In this document: piece after piece, positions 28,515 to 37,226 of the stretch
Position numbering within the stretch: position 1 is the first letter of the stretch
How the letters are laid out: each line of letters begins with the position of its first letter
DNA from: Candidatus Rokuibacteriota bacterium
GTDB lineage: Bacteria > Methylomirabilota > Methylomirabilia > Rokubacteriales > CSP1-6
Reading direction: 5' to 3'
NCBI GenBank assembly: GCA_003220495.1
Contig: QHSP01000058.1
Location: 1 to 44,653 of the forward strand
Length of the DNA: 44,653 nucleotides
Program-made: the position numbers and the translations under genes
Notes under the pieces: model-generated
The model's database searches: none
The model's input: the letters and a program-made list of their open reading frames with translations, nothing else
Told to the model about the DNA's origin: nothing

Positions 28515-29897
28515 TCAGATGTGGATCGCCTGGCCAAGGGCGGCGAGCGTCGCCTCCAGGGCGGCTTCCGACAAGGTCGGATGGGCGTGGATCGTATGGA
28601 TGATCTCCTCGAGCGTGGCCTCGAGGGTGCGGCCGACAGCAAACTCATGGATCATCTCGGTCGCCTCGGGACCGATGATGTGGACGCCGAGGATCTCGCC
28701 CGTCCCCTTGTCGGCGACGACCTTGACGAACCCCTCCGTCTCGCCCAGCGCGACGGCCTTGCCGCTGGCCGTGAATGGGAAGCGGCCCACCGACACGTCG
28801 CGGCCGGCCTCCCTGGCGCGCGCCTCGGTCGAGCCGATCGAGGCGATCTGCGGACGGCAGTAGGTGCACGAGGGCACGTTGCCGTAATCCACGGGTCGCG
28901 GGCTCTTGCCCGCGATGGCCTCGGCCGCCACCACGCCCTCGGCCATGGCCTTGTGCGCGAGAAGCGGCGCGCCGGCCATGTCGCCGATCGCGTAGATCCC
29001 CTTCACCGACGTCTCCATGGTCGCCGAGGCCTTCACGAACCCGCGCTCGAGCTGGATGCCCAGACCCTCGAGCCCGAGACCCGCGACCTTCGCGGCGCGC
29101 CCGACCGCCATCAGCACCTGCTCGACCTCGAGCTTCTCCCCGCCGAGGTCGACGACAGCCCCGGGGCCACCGGGCTTCACGGACGCGACCTTGACGCCGG
29201 TCTTGATGGTGATTCCGCGGCGGGTGAACGTCCGCGCGAGCTCCTTCGAGACCTCTTCGTCCTCGACCGGCACGATGCGCGGGAGCGCCTCGAGAATCGT
29301 GACCTGGACACCGTACGAGGCGAAGACGTCGGCGAACTCGACCCCGACCGCGCCGGCGCCGACGACGGCGATCGACTTGGGTGACCGCTCATTGCGCACG
29401 GCGCCGTTCGAGGAGATCACGGTTTTCTCGTCGATGGTGACGCCCGGCAGCGATTTCGGCTCCGAGCCGGTCGCCAGGATGATCGCGCGCGCCTCGAGCG
29501 TCTCGGCGCCGCCCGGCCCCTTCACCTCGACGACGTTCTTCGCCTTGAGGGTTCCTCGTCCCGGGAACAAGGTGATCTTGTTCTTCCGGAAGAGGAACTC
29601 GACACCCTTCGCCATCCGGTCGGCGACCCGGCGGCTCCGCTGGACCGCCTCGGGGTAGCTCGCCTCGAAGCCGTTGAGGCGAATGCCGAAGTCCGCGGCG
29701 TGGCTCATGAGATTGACCACCTCCGCGTTCCGCAGCAGGGCCTTGGTGGGAATGCAGCCCCAGTTCAGGCACACGCCGCCCGGGCGATCGTCTTCGACCG
29801 TCGCGACCGAGAGACCGAGCTGGGCACAGCGGATCGCCGAGACGTAGCCGCCCGGCCCGGTGCCGACAACCGCGACGTCGAACTTGTGGGTCGCCAT
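28515..29897 (-). CDS. lpdA: Dihydrolipoyl dehydrogenase (E3)
   Basis: FAD flavoprotein that reoxidises dihydrolipoyl groups of the E2 subunit and reduces NAD+. The 460-residue protein has the FAD-binding GTGPGG (12-17), the redox disulfide Cys43/Cys48 in CLNWGC, the second nucleotide-binding motif GAGAVGVEFADVF, IGDMAG, and the active-site His-Glu pair (HAHPTLSE). Start ATG 29897 lies 4 bases after pdhC, and it is the last gene of the lipA-nuo-pdh run. The E3 product NADH is the substrate of the Complex I encoded upstream. Confidence 0.96.
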   Translation of the reverse strand: MATHKFDVAVVGTGPGGYVSAIRCAQLGLSVATVEDDRPGGVCLNWGCIPTKALLRNAEVVNLMSHAADFGIRLNGFEASYPEAVQRSRRVADRMAKGVEFLFRKNKITLFPGRGTLKAKNVVEVKGPGGAETLEARAIILATGSEPKSLPGVTIDEKTVISSNGAVRNERSPKSIAVVGAGAVGVEFADVFASYGVQVTILEALPRIVPVEDEEVSKELARTFTRRGITIKTGVKVASVKPGGPGAVVDLGGEKLEVEQVLMAVGRAAKVAGLGLEGLGIQLERGFVKASATMETSVKGIYAIGDMAGAPLLAHKAMAEGVVAAEAIAGKSPRPVDYGNVPSCTYCRPQIASIGSTEARAREAGRDVSVGRFPFTASGKAVALGETEGFVKVVADKGTGEILGVHIIGPEATEMIHEFAVGRTLEATLEEIIHTIHAHPTLSEAALEATLAALGQAIHI

Positions 29898-29901
29898 CGC
29901 G

Positions 29902-31167
29902 CTAGACGAGGAGCCGCAGGGGCTCTTCGAGCAGGCGCTTGACGTCCTGGAGGAACCTGGCGCCCATCGCGCCGTCCATCACGCGGTGATCGCACGAGAT
30001 CGTCAGCATCATCCGCCGGCCGACGCCGAGCCCGGTCTCGTCCACCACCGGCACGCGCCGGACGGACCCGACCGCCAGGATCGCGCCCTCCGGTGGATTG
30101 ATGATCGCGGAAAACTCGGCGACGTCGAACATGCCGAGGTTCGAGATCGAGAAGGTCGCACCGGACAGCTCCTGGGCGCGCAGCTTGCGGTTGCGTGCCC
30201 GCTCGACGAGGTCCCGCGCCTCCACGGCGATCTGGGCGAGGGGCTTGGCATGGCAGTCGCGCAGCACGGGCGTGATGAGCCCGTCGTCGAGCGCGACGGC
30301 GATGCCGATGTGGGCCCGGTGATAGACGCGGATCGCGTCGGCCTGCAGCGAGGCGTTGACCCCCGGATGCGTCAGGAGCGCCAGGGCACACGCGCGGATC
30401 ACGAAGTCGTTCACGGAGATCTTCGGCTGGCCATCCAGCGCGTTCAGCTGCTCGCGCAGCTCCCACGCCCGGTCCATCGCGACCTCGCTCGTGACGTAGA
30501 AATGCGGTACCGGAGCCTTGGACAGCGGCATCCGGCGCGCGATCGCGGCGCGGATCTGCGTGAGCGGTACGTCCTCGAACTCGGCCCCCGCCACGGCCGC
30601 GGGCGCCGCCGCCGGCATCGCGACCGCCCCCGCGCCCGACCCCGCCGCTTCGACGTCCCGCCGGATGATCCGCCCCCCCGGACCCGAGCCCTGGATCAGC
30701 CGCAGGTCTACCCCCGCTTGCGCCGCAATCTTCTTCGCCAACGGCGACGCCTTCACCCGCCCGACCTGCGCCCCCTGCCCTGGGCCAGCGGGAGTGGCGG
30801 CGGGCGCGCTGACCACCGCCGCCGGCCGCGCAACCGGCGCCGCCGGAGCCGACGGCGTCACAGCAGCCGGACGAGGCGGACTAGCGGCCGCCGGGGCAGA
30901 AGCGACGACAGCCGCGATGTCGTCGCCGGGCTCGGCGATGACCCCGATCAATGCCCCGATGGCCGCCGTCTCGCCCGCCGGGACGAGGATCTTGCGCAGA
31001 ACGCCGCCGCCGAACGCTTCCATTTCGACGTCGGCCTTGTCGGTCTCGACCTCGGCCAGGATGTCGCCGCCCTGGACGCGGTCACCTTCCTTCTTGAGCC
31101 ACTTGATGATCTTCCCGCTCTCCATCGCGTCGGAAAGCTTGGGCATGACGACCTTCGTGACCGCCAT
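29902..31167 (-). CDS. pdhC: Pyruvate dehydrogenase E2, dihydrolipoamide acetyltransferase
   Basis: 421-residue E2 core that moves acetyl from lipoate to CoA. One lipoyl domain comes first with the lipoylated Lys44 (ETDKADVEM), followed by a long Ala/Pro linker, a peripheral-subunit-binding domain (KASPLAKKIAAQAGV), a second short Ala-rich linker and the catalytic domain with CDHRVMDG. It needs LipA, encoded at the start of the same operon, for lipoylation. The context of PDH-type E1 genes supports pyruvate as substrate, although a branched-chain 2-oxoacid complex cannot be fully excluded. Confidence 0.93.
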   Translation of the reverse strand: MAVTKVVMPKLSDAMESGKIIKWLKKEGDRVQGGDILAEVETDKADVEMEAFGGGVLRKILVPAGETAAIGALIGVIAEPGDDIAAVVASAPAAASPPRPAAVTPSAPAAPVARPAAVVSAPAATPAGPGQGAQVGRVKASPLAKKIAAQAGVDLRLIQGSGPGGRIIRRDVEAAGSGAGAVAMPAAAPAAVAGAEFEDVPLTQIRAAIARRMPLSKAPVPHFYVTSEVAMDRAWELREQLNALDGQPKISVNDFVIRACALALLTHPGVNASLQADAIRVYHRAHIGIAVALDDGLITPVLRDCHAKPLAQIAVEARDLVERARNRKLRAQELSGATFSISNLGMFDVAEFSAIINPPEGAILAVGSVRRVPVVDETGLGVGRRMMLTISCDHRVMDGAMGARFLQDVKRLLEEPLRLLV

Positions 31168-31170
31168 GGC

Positions 31171-32160
31171 TCAGCTCCCGTTCGCGTTACACACGCGGCG
31201 GACCGCGGCGACGATCCAGTCCTTCGAAGGCGTCTTGAGCTTCTCGAGATTGCGCGCGTAGGGCATGGGCGCGTTCGCGCCGGTCACCCGCTCGACCGGC
31301 GCGTCGAGATCGTCGAACGCCTGCTCGGTGACGGACGCGGCGATCTCCGAGCCCATCCCGGCGAAGCCGGCGCCCGCCTCGACGACGACGACCCGATGGG
31401 TCTTGCGGACCGACTTGATGATGGTCTCGGTATCCATCGGCCGGAGCGTGCGCGGATCGACCAGCTCGACGGAGATCCCTTCCTTCTCGAGCTCCTCGGC
31501 GGCCTCCATCGCCCGATACATCATGCCCATGTACGCGATGACGGTGACGTCGGTCCCCTCGCGCCGCACGATCGCCTTGCCGAGCGGGATGAGAAAGTCC
31601 GGATCCTCCGGGACTTCGCCCTTCACGTTGTAGAGCGTCTCCGACTCGATGAAGATGACCGGGTTGTCGTCACGGATCGCCGACTTCAGGAGCCCCTTGG
31701 CGTCCATCGGCGTCGTGGGGCGCACGACTTTCAGGCCGGGCACGTGATAGAAATACGTCTCCATCGACTGCGAGTGCTGCGCTGCCAGCTGAGCGGCCGG
31801 CCCGCCCGGGCCCCGGATGACGATCGGCACGTTGAACTGCCCACCCGACATGTAATACATCTTGGCGGCCGAGTTCACGATCTGGTCGAGCGCCAGCAAG
31901 GCGAAGTTGAAGGTCATCATCTCGACGACGGGGCGCAGGCCGGCCATCGCCGCGCCGATCCCGACGCCCGTGAATCCGGATTCGGCGATCGGCGTGTCGA
32001 CGATGCGCTGAGGGCCGAACTCCTTCAGGAGCCCCTGCGTGACCTTGTAGGCGCCCTCGTACAGACCGACTTCCTCGCCGATCACGAAGACCCCCGGATC
32101 GCGGCGCATCTCCTCGCGCAGCGCCATGTTCAACGCCTCGCGATAGGTCATCACCGCCAT
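31171..32160 (-). CDS. pdhB: Pyruvate dehydrogenase E1 subunit beta
   Basis: 329-residue thiamin-diphosphate-dependent E1 beta, starting TYREALNMALREEM and containing IAESGFTGVGIGAAM, HSQSMETYFYHVPGLKVV and the C-terminal transketolase-type domain (DPRTLRPMD). Together with PdhA it decarboxylates pyruvate and loads acetyl on E2. Start: ATG 32160, with GGAGG seven bases upstream; a GTG at 32166 overlapping pdhA is less well placed. Confidence 0.95.
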   Translation of the reverse strand: MAVMTYREALNMALREEMRRDPGVFVIGEEVGLYEGAYKVTQGLLKEFGPQRIVDTPIAESGFTGVGIGAAMAGLRPVVEMMTFNFALLALDQIVNSAAKMYYMSGGQFNVPIVIRGPGGPAAQLAAQHSQSMETYFYHVPGLKVVRPTTPMDAKGLLKSAIRDDNPVIFIESETLYNVKGEVPEDPDFLIPLGKAIVRREGTDVTVIAYMGMMYRAMEAAEELEKEGISVELVDPRTLRPMDTETIIKSVRKTHRVVVVEAGAGFAGMGSEIAASVTEQAFDDLDAPVERVTGANAPMPYARNLEKLKTPSKDWIVAAVRRVCNANGS

Positions 32161-32162
32161 CG

Positions 32163-33176
32163 TCACGCCTCCTTGTAGATGTCGGTGAAGAGCCACTCCC
32201 CCGGCGGCTCCGGCGACGCGTCAGCGAAGGTGACCGCCTCGTCGATGCGGTCGTTCATGTCCTTCTCGACCGCCCGGATGTCGCCCTCTGAGAGGAGCCC
32301 GGCGGTGATGATCTTGTCGCGGAACAGGACGATCGGGTCGCGAAGCTTCTCGCGCTCGACTTCTTCCTTCGTCCGGTAGACGGCGCCCGCCGGATCGCGC
32401 ATCGAGTGGCCGCGGTAACGGTAGGTGTCGACCTCGATGAGCGCCGGGATCTTCTGCTCCCGCGTGCGAGCGACGGCCCGGCCGACCGCGTCCCGGACCG
32501 CGAGGACGTCCATGCCGTCCACCTTTTCGGCCGGGATGCCGTAGGTCTGGCCGAACTTCCAGATCTCCGTCTGTGCGAGCGCACGCTCGACCGAGGTTCC
32601 CATCGCGTAGCGGTTGTTCTCGCACAGGAAGATGACCGGGAGCTTCCAGAGCGCCGCGAGGTTCATCGCCTCATGGAACTCTCCCTCCGGCACCGCCCCG
32701 TCGCCGAAGTAGCACACGATCACCTGGTCGCCACCCCGGTACTTGATCGCGAAGGCGACCCCGACCGCGATCGGCAGGTGCGCCCCGACGATCGCGTGGC
32801 CGCCGAGGAAGTTGGTGCTGCGGTCGAACAGGTGCATCGATCCGCCCTTGCCCTTCGAGAGCCCGTCGCGGCGCCCATAGAGCTCGGCCATCACCCGCTT
32901 GGGATCCGAGCCCTTGGCCAGGCAGTGGCCGTGCTCGCGGTAGGCGGAGATCGCGTAGTCGTCGGGCCGGAGCACCGACGTGGCGCCGACCGCCACCGCC
33001 TCTTCACCGATATAGAGGTGGAGGAAGCCACCGATCTTCCCGAGCGCGTAGCCCTCGGCCGCCTTTTCCTCGAAGCGGCGGATCAGCAGCATGTCCGACA
33101 GCAATCGCTTCGCGGCCTCGGCGTCGACGCCGAACCCTGAAGGCGACGCTGCACTCCGTGTCAATGTCTTGGCCAT
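32163..33176 (-). CDS. pdhA: Pyruvate dehydrogenase E1 subunit alpha
   Basis: 337-residue E1 alpha with the thiamin-diphosphate motif GDGAVPEGEFHEAMNLAALW ending CENN, the conserved REHGHCLAKG and KGGSMHLF segments, and the phosphorylation-loop-like RYRGHSMRDP. Forms an alpha2-beta2 E1 with PdhB. Start ATG 33176 has GGGAGG five bases upstream. It begins only 12 bases after nuoK, taking the place usually held by nuoL. Confidence 0.95.
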   Translation of the reverse strand: MAKTLTRSAASPSGFGVDAEAAKRLLSDMLLIRRFEEKAAEGYALGKIGGFLHLYIGEEAVAVGATSVLRPDDYAISAYREHGHCLAKGSDPKRVMAELYGRRDGLSKGKGGSMHLFDRSTNFLGGHAIVGAHLPIAVGVAFAIKYRGGDQVIVCYFGDGAVPEGEFHEAMNLAALWKLPVIFLCENNRYAMGTSVERALAQTEIWKFGQTYGIPAEKVDGMDVLAVRDAVGRAVARTREQKIPALIEVDTYRYRGHSMRDPAGAVYRTKEEVEREKLRDPIVLFRDKIITAGLLSEGDIRAVEKDMNDRIDEAVTFADASPEPPGEWLFTDIYKEA

Positions 33177-33188
33177 GAGTCCTCCCTG

Positions 33189-33491
33189 CTACCAGCGCAT
33201 GATGCTCAGATCGTCCACCGACAGCCGCCGGCGGACGCGAAAGATCGTCACGATGATCGCCAGCCCGACGGCGACCTCGGCCGCCGCCACCGCCATCACG
33301 AAGAACACGACGGCCTGGCCGTCGAGGTTGCCGAAGCGCTGGCCGAAGGCGACCAGCGCAAGATTCGCCGCGTTCAGCATGAGCTCGATCGACATGAAGA
33401 TGACGAGCGGGTTGCGCCGGATCACGACACCCACGACGCCGATCGAGAACAGCACCGCCGACAGCACCACATAATAGCTCTCAGGCACCAT
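33189..33491 (-). CDS. nuoK: NADH-quinone oxidoreductase subunit K
   Basis: 100-residue membrane subunit with three helices, homologous to Mnh/MrpC. The conserved Glu needed for proton movement is in [11 protein letters not shown]; the second helix carries a further Glu (AAAEVAVG). It is normally followed by nuoL, but here pdhA follows. Start GTG or ATG region at 33491 (MVPESYYV) lies 9 bases after nuoJ. Confidence 0.95.
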   Translation of the reverse strand: MVPESYYVVLSAVLFSIGVVGVVIRRNPLVIFMSIELMLNAANLALVAFGQRFGNLDGQAVVFFVMAVAAAEVAVGLAIIVTIFRVRRRLSVDDLSIMRW

Positions 33492-33500
33492 GGCGTCCCC

Positions 33501-33992
33501 TCACGCGCGGCGCCTCGCGAGGAGCAGCACGCCGACCATCGCCGCCAGCAAGAGCACCGAGGTCAGCTCGAACGGGAACAGGTAGTTCGTGAAGAGCAGC
33601 CGGCCGACCGCGCCGGCGCTGCCGCTCGGCCCCGCCGGACCGCGCGGACCGCTCCAGCGCCCCCCGACGGCGATCACCAACAGGAGCAGGAGCAGCGCGC
33701 CGACCGGCACCGCGACCAGCCGCGCGCCGCGCCGCGGATCCGGGCCGGTTTCTTCCTTGCCGGGGATCAACACCATGATCGCGAAAACGAACAACACCAT
33801 GATCGCGCCGGCGTAGACGATCACCTGGGCGGCTGCGAGGAACTCGGCGCCCAGCGTGAGATAGAGCGCGGCGACCGATCCGAGGTTGACGACCAGGAAC
33901 AGGGCGCCGTGAATGGCGTTCGGTCTCAAGATGAGCCCCAGCGCCGAGGCGACCGCGATCGCCGCGATCGCGAAGAACGCCACGTGCGCCAT
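33501..33992 (-). CDS. nuoJ: NADH-quinone oxidoreductase subunit J
   Basis: 163-residue five-helix membrane subunit with the conserved YAGAIMVLFVFAIM segment in the third helix. An insertion of about 16 residues in the loop before the last helix (SGPRGPAGPSGSAGAVG) has a Gly at every third position like a short collagen-type run. ATG 33992 is directly adjacent to the nuoI stop. Confidence 0.94.
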   Translation of the reverse strand: MAHVAFFAIAAIAVASALGLILRPNAIHGALFLVVNLGSVAALYLTLGAEFLAAAQVIVYAGAIMVLFVFAIMVLIPGKEETGPDPRRGARLVAVPVGALLLLLLVIAVGGRWSGPRGPAGPSGSAGAVGRLLFTNYLFPFELTSVLLLAAMVGVLLLARRRA

Positions 33993-34541
33993 TCACGCCC
34001 TCCGGTCGGCCGGGAGCGGGATCGGCGAGCGCGGACGTCCGGAGGCATCGGCGGGCTCGAACGACAGCAACATGTCCTTGCTATAGATCATCCCACCTCG
34101 ACTGTAGGACGAAAACTCGAGAATCCCGGTATCCATGCGGATCGCGTCCTCTGGGCACGCCTCCACGCAGTAGCCGCAGAACACGCACTTGCCGAGGTCG
34201 ATGTCGAAGCGCCGGGGCACCTTCTCGATCTCGGGGTTCGGATGCTCGTCCGCGACGATGTAGATGCAGTGCGCCGGACAGACGGTCTCGCACATCATGC
34301 AGGCCACGCACCGCGGCGAGCCGTCCTCGCGCCGCACCAGGCGGTGCAGCGAGCGCAGGCGCGGCGAGTACGGCCGGCGCTCCTCCGGGTACTGGATCGT
34401 GACCGCGCCGCTCGTGCCCTTGCGCCCGAACGCGCGGGCGGTATGGCGGCCCATGTTGCGGAAGAAGTGCGCCGCGGTCAGCCAGAGCCCGGTGAGCACC
34501 TCGACCAGGTAGAACCGCTGGCGGAGATTCATCGGGCTCAT
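33993..34541 (-). CDS. nuoI: NADH-quinone oxidoreductase subunit I (two 4Fe-4S clusters)
   Basis: 182-residue ferredoxin-like subunit that passes electrons toward NuoB. Two CxxCxxCxxxC groups are visible: CVACMMCETVCP and CVFCGYCVEACP. The latter part holds the usual YSKDMLL segment. Start ATG 34541 overlaps the nuoH stop as ATGA; ATG 34532 is possible. The much longer open frame upstream is a shadow over nuoH. Confidence 0.95.
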   Translation of the reverse strand: MSPMNLRQRFYLVEVLTGLWLTAAHFFRNMGRHTARAFGRKGTSGAVTIQYPEERRPYSPRLRSLHRLVRREDGSPRCVACMMCETVCPAHCIYIVADEHPNPEIEKVPRRFDIDLGKCVFCGYCVEACPEDAIRMDTGILEFSSYSRGGMIYSKDMLLSFEPADASGRPRSPIPLPADRRA

Positions 34542-35626
34542 CGATTGCCCCAGGCGGCCAGCACCAGGCCGGTCAGCACGATGTTGGCAATCGCGAGCGG
34601 AAACAGGCCCAGCCATCCCAGGCGCATCGCCTGATCGTAGCGGAATCGCGGCAAGGTCCAGCGGATCAGCATCAGGACGAAGATCACCGCCGCGACCTTC
34701 CCGACGAACGCGCTCACCTGGAGCAAGGTCACCAGCAGCGGGGGGAGCGCGATGCCGGCGCCCCACGGAAAATGGAATCCCTCGGCGAAGAGGTACGGGA
34801 TCTGCCAGCCGCCCAGGAAGAGGGACGTGCTCAGGCCCGCGAGCACGATCGTCTCGACCATGTCGGTCATCAGGAACATCCCGAACTTCATCCCGCTGTA
34901 CTCGACGAAGTACCCGATGATCTCGGACTCGCCCTCGGGCATGTCGAACGGGATCCGCTTCGTCGCGGCGATGCCGGCGGTGACGAAGAGGATGAAGGCC
35001 AGCGGCTGCGTGATGATGCCCCACGCCGGCACCCACCCCCACAGCAGATAGCCCTGCCCGCGCACGATGTCCATCAGGTTCAGCGAGCCGTGGATCATGA
35101 CGACGCCCATGATCGAGGCCCCAATGGCGATCTCGGCCGAGATCATCAGCGCCGCGGCGCGCTGCCCGCCGAGGAGGGCGTAGTTGTTGGCCGACGACCA
35201 GCCCGCCATCATCACGCCGTACACGCCGAGCGAGAGCATCGCGAGGACGTAGAGGACGCCGACGTTCAACGTCACGGCCTGGAGCGGCACCACGCGCCCC
35301 GCCACCCGGAGCGTGTCGCCGAACGGGATCGAGGCGAAAGCGACCAGGGCGAAGAAGACCGAGACCGCCGGCGCCAGATCGAAGAGCAGCCGATCGGCGC
35401 GCGCGGGGCGGAAATCTTCCTTGGTGAGCATCTTCAGGGTGTCCGCCAGCGGATGAAAGAGACCCAGGACGCGGAAGCCGAAGATGGACGCCCGGTTGGC
35501 GCCGATGCGGTCCTGCATGATCGCCGACTGCTTGCGTTCGACCCAGCCGAGCAGTGCAGCCACGTTCAGGACGAAGAGCATCACGAACGCGACGCGGCCG
35601 AAGGCGATCCCGAGATCGATCAGCAT
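34538..35626 (-). CDS. nuoH: NADH-quinone oxidoreductase subunit H
   Basis: 362-residue membrane subunit with about eight helices that forms the quinone-binding interface with the hydrophilic arm. Conserved segments include ERKQSAIMQDRIGANRA near residue 31, FDMPEGESEIIGYFVEYSG and YDQAMRLGW. Start ATG 35626 is one base after nuoG. Confidence 0.96.
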   Translation of the reverse strand: MLIDLGIAFGRVAFVMLFVLNVAALLGWVERKQSAIMQDRIGANRASIFGFRVLGLFHPLADTLKMLTKEDFRPARADRLLFDLAPAVSVFFALVAFASIPFGDTLRVAGRVVPLQAVTLNVGVLYVLAMLSLGVYGVMMAGWSSANNYALLGGQRAAALMISAEIAIGASIMGVVMIHGSLNLMDIVRGQGYLLWGWVPAWGIITQPLAFILFVTAGIAATKRIPFDMPEGESEIIGYFVEYSGMKFGMFLMTDMVETIVLAGLSTSLFLGGWQIPYLFAEGFHFPWGAGIALPPLLVTLLQVSAFVGKVAAVIFVLMLIRWTLPRFRYDQAMRLGWLGLFPLAIANIVLTGLVLAAWGNR

Positions 35627-35627
35627 G

Positions 35628-37226
35628 TCACGTGCGGGCCGCTTCCGCGAGCGGACGCCCGCTATCGCCGATCAGCTGATAGCTGAGCCCCGCGAAGGCC
35701 GGCACCGAGGCGGCGAGCTGCCGGAACCAGTGCTCGGCGCGGGTCGCCGACGGGGCCTCGCCGAGCGGCGCCAGGATCCGCGTCACGATCTCCCACTCGG
35801 CCAGCGACTGGCCCAGCGGCTCGATCGCCTGCCGGAAGCGCTGGACGCGACCCTCGAAGCTCGTGTACGTCCCTTCGCGCTCGACCCACGCCGCGGCGGG
35901 CAGGACCCAGTGAGAATGGGCGCTCGTCCAGTTCGCGTTCGAGCCGGTGAAGACGACGGTATCGACGACCCGAAGCGCTTCGAGCACGTCGGGCTCGGGC
36001 AGGGCGCTCGCCAGGAGATCGTGCCCGAAGATCCACAAGAGCTTGAGCCGCCGCCTACCCGCGGCCTCGATCACGGTCCGCGCGTCGCCGCCCAGGCCCA
36101 GGAGCTCGGCGCCGCGCGAGTTCGGATTCTTGTCGGCGCGGATCAGGAAGTCGTCCTCGTCGCCCGGCACGCGCGGCGGCACCTGGCCCGCGACGTGACG
36201 GACCCCGCACAGGTCGATCAGGCGCCGGAGCGCGAACAGGTCCTCGTTCGACATCTTCGGAGACGCGATGATGCCCATCTGGTCGGGTGTCAGCCGCCGG
36301 AGCGCTCCGGCCACAGCGGCGATCGCCTCGTCCCACGTCGCCTCTGTGCTGGTGCCACCCTGCCGCCGCGCCGGCATGAGGAGCCGCTCCGCGGCGTCCA
36401 CGAAGCCGAAGCCGTAGCGCCCGGCGTCGCAGAGCCACCACTTGTTGACCTCCGCGTTGAACCGCGGCTTGAGCCGCGCCACACGTCGCCCCTCGGCGTG
36501 GTGCGGGCGGCGCCGGTTCACGTGGACCTCGATGTTGCAGCCGCGCGCGCACCCCGGGCAGATCGATTTGGCGGTGTCGAGGTACCAGACGCGCACCTGG
36601 AAGCGGAAGTCGCGGTCGGTCAAGGCCCCTACCGGACAGATGTCGACGACGTTGGCGGAGTATTTGTTGTCGAGCTCGCGTCCCGGGAAGAGCCCGATCT
36701 CGGAGTGGTCGCCGCGCTCGAAGATCCCGAGCTCGCCCGTGTGGGTGATCTCGTCGCAGAAGCGCACGCAGCGGGAGCAGAGGATGCAGCGCTCGGCGTC
36801 GAGGATGACGTGGGGCCCGAGCGGCACCGCCTTGGGCTTGTGGACCTTCTCGTCCTTCATGCGCGGGTCGTAGAGGCCGTGCTTCATATAATAGATCTGC
36901 AGCCAGCACTCCCCGGCTTGGTCGCACACGGGACAGTCGAGCGGATGGTTGATCAGGTGGAACTCCATCATCGACTTCCGCGTCTCCCGGACCCGCTCCG
37001 TCTCGGTCTGCACCACCATGCCGTCCGCGGCGACCGTGTTGCACGCGATGCTCGGCCGCGGCGTCTTCTCGATGTCCACCATGCAGAGCCGGCACTGACC
37101 CGCGATCGACAGGCCCGGGTGATAGCAGTAGTGCGGCACCTCGACCCCGACGGTGCGCGCGGCCTCGATGAGGTTCGTCCCCGCGGGGACCTCGACCCCC
37201 TTGCCGTTGACCGTGAGCTTAGGCAT
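35628..37226 (-). CDS. nuoG: NADH-quinone oxidoreductase subunit G (short form)
   Basis: 532-residue iron-sulfur subunit. The N-terminus has a 2Fe-2S site (HYCYHPGLSIAGQCRLC), the His/Cys3 cluster (HPLDCPVCDQAGEC), a 4Fe-4S site (CILCSRCVRFC) and the CPGCARGC group that begins the molybdopterin-oxidoreductase-like part. That last domain is shorter than in E. coli NuoG (about 900 residues) or Thermus (about 780). Start ATG 37226 overlaps the end of nuoF by 8 bases. Confidence 0.93.
   Translation of the reverse strand: MPKLTVNGKGVEVPAGTNLIEAARTVGVEVPHYCYHPGLSIAGQCRLCMVDIEKTPRPSIACNTVAADGMVVQTETERVRETRKSMMEFHLINHPLDCPVCDQAGECWLQIYYMKHGLYDPRMKDEKVHKPKAVPLGPHVILDAERCILCSRCVRFCDEITHTGELGIFERGDHSEIGLFPGRELDNKYSANVVDICPVGALTDRDFRFQVRVWYLDTAKSICPGCARGCNIEVHVNRRRPHHAEGRRVARLKPRFNAEVNKWWLCDAGRYGFGFVDAAERLLMPARRQGGTSTEATWDEAIAAVAGALRRLTPDQMGIIASPKMSNEDLFALRRLIDLCGVRHVAGQVPPRVPGDEDDFLIRADKNPNSRGAELLGLGGDARTVIEAAGRRRLKLLWIFGHDLLASALPEPDVLEALRVVDTVVFTGSNANWTSAHSHWVLPAAAWVEREGTYTSFEGRVQRFRQAIEPLGQSLAEWEIVTRILAPLGEAPSATRAEHWFRQLAASVPAFAGLSYQLIGDSGRPLAEAART

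Noticed and set aside
29860-32178. 772-codon plus-strand frame opposite pdhB and pdhC
   Set aside because: No start or domain evidence; codon composition is the complement of the strong pdh genes.
34542-35042. Extended upstream frame of nuoI
   Set aside because: Lies over nuoH in another frame; NuoI length and the ATGA junction fit a start at 34541.
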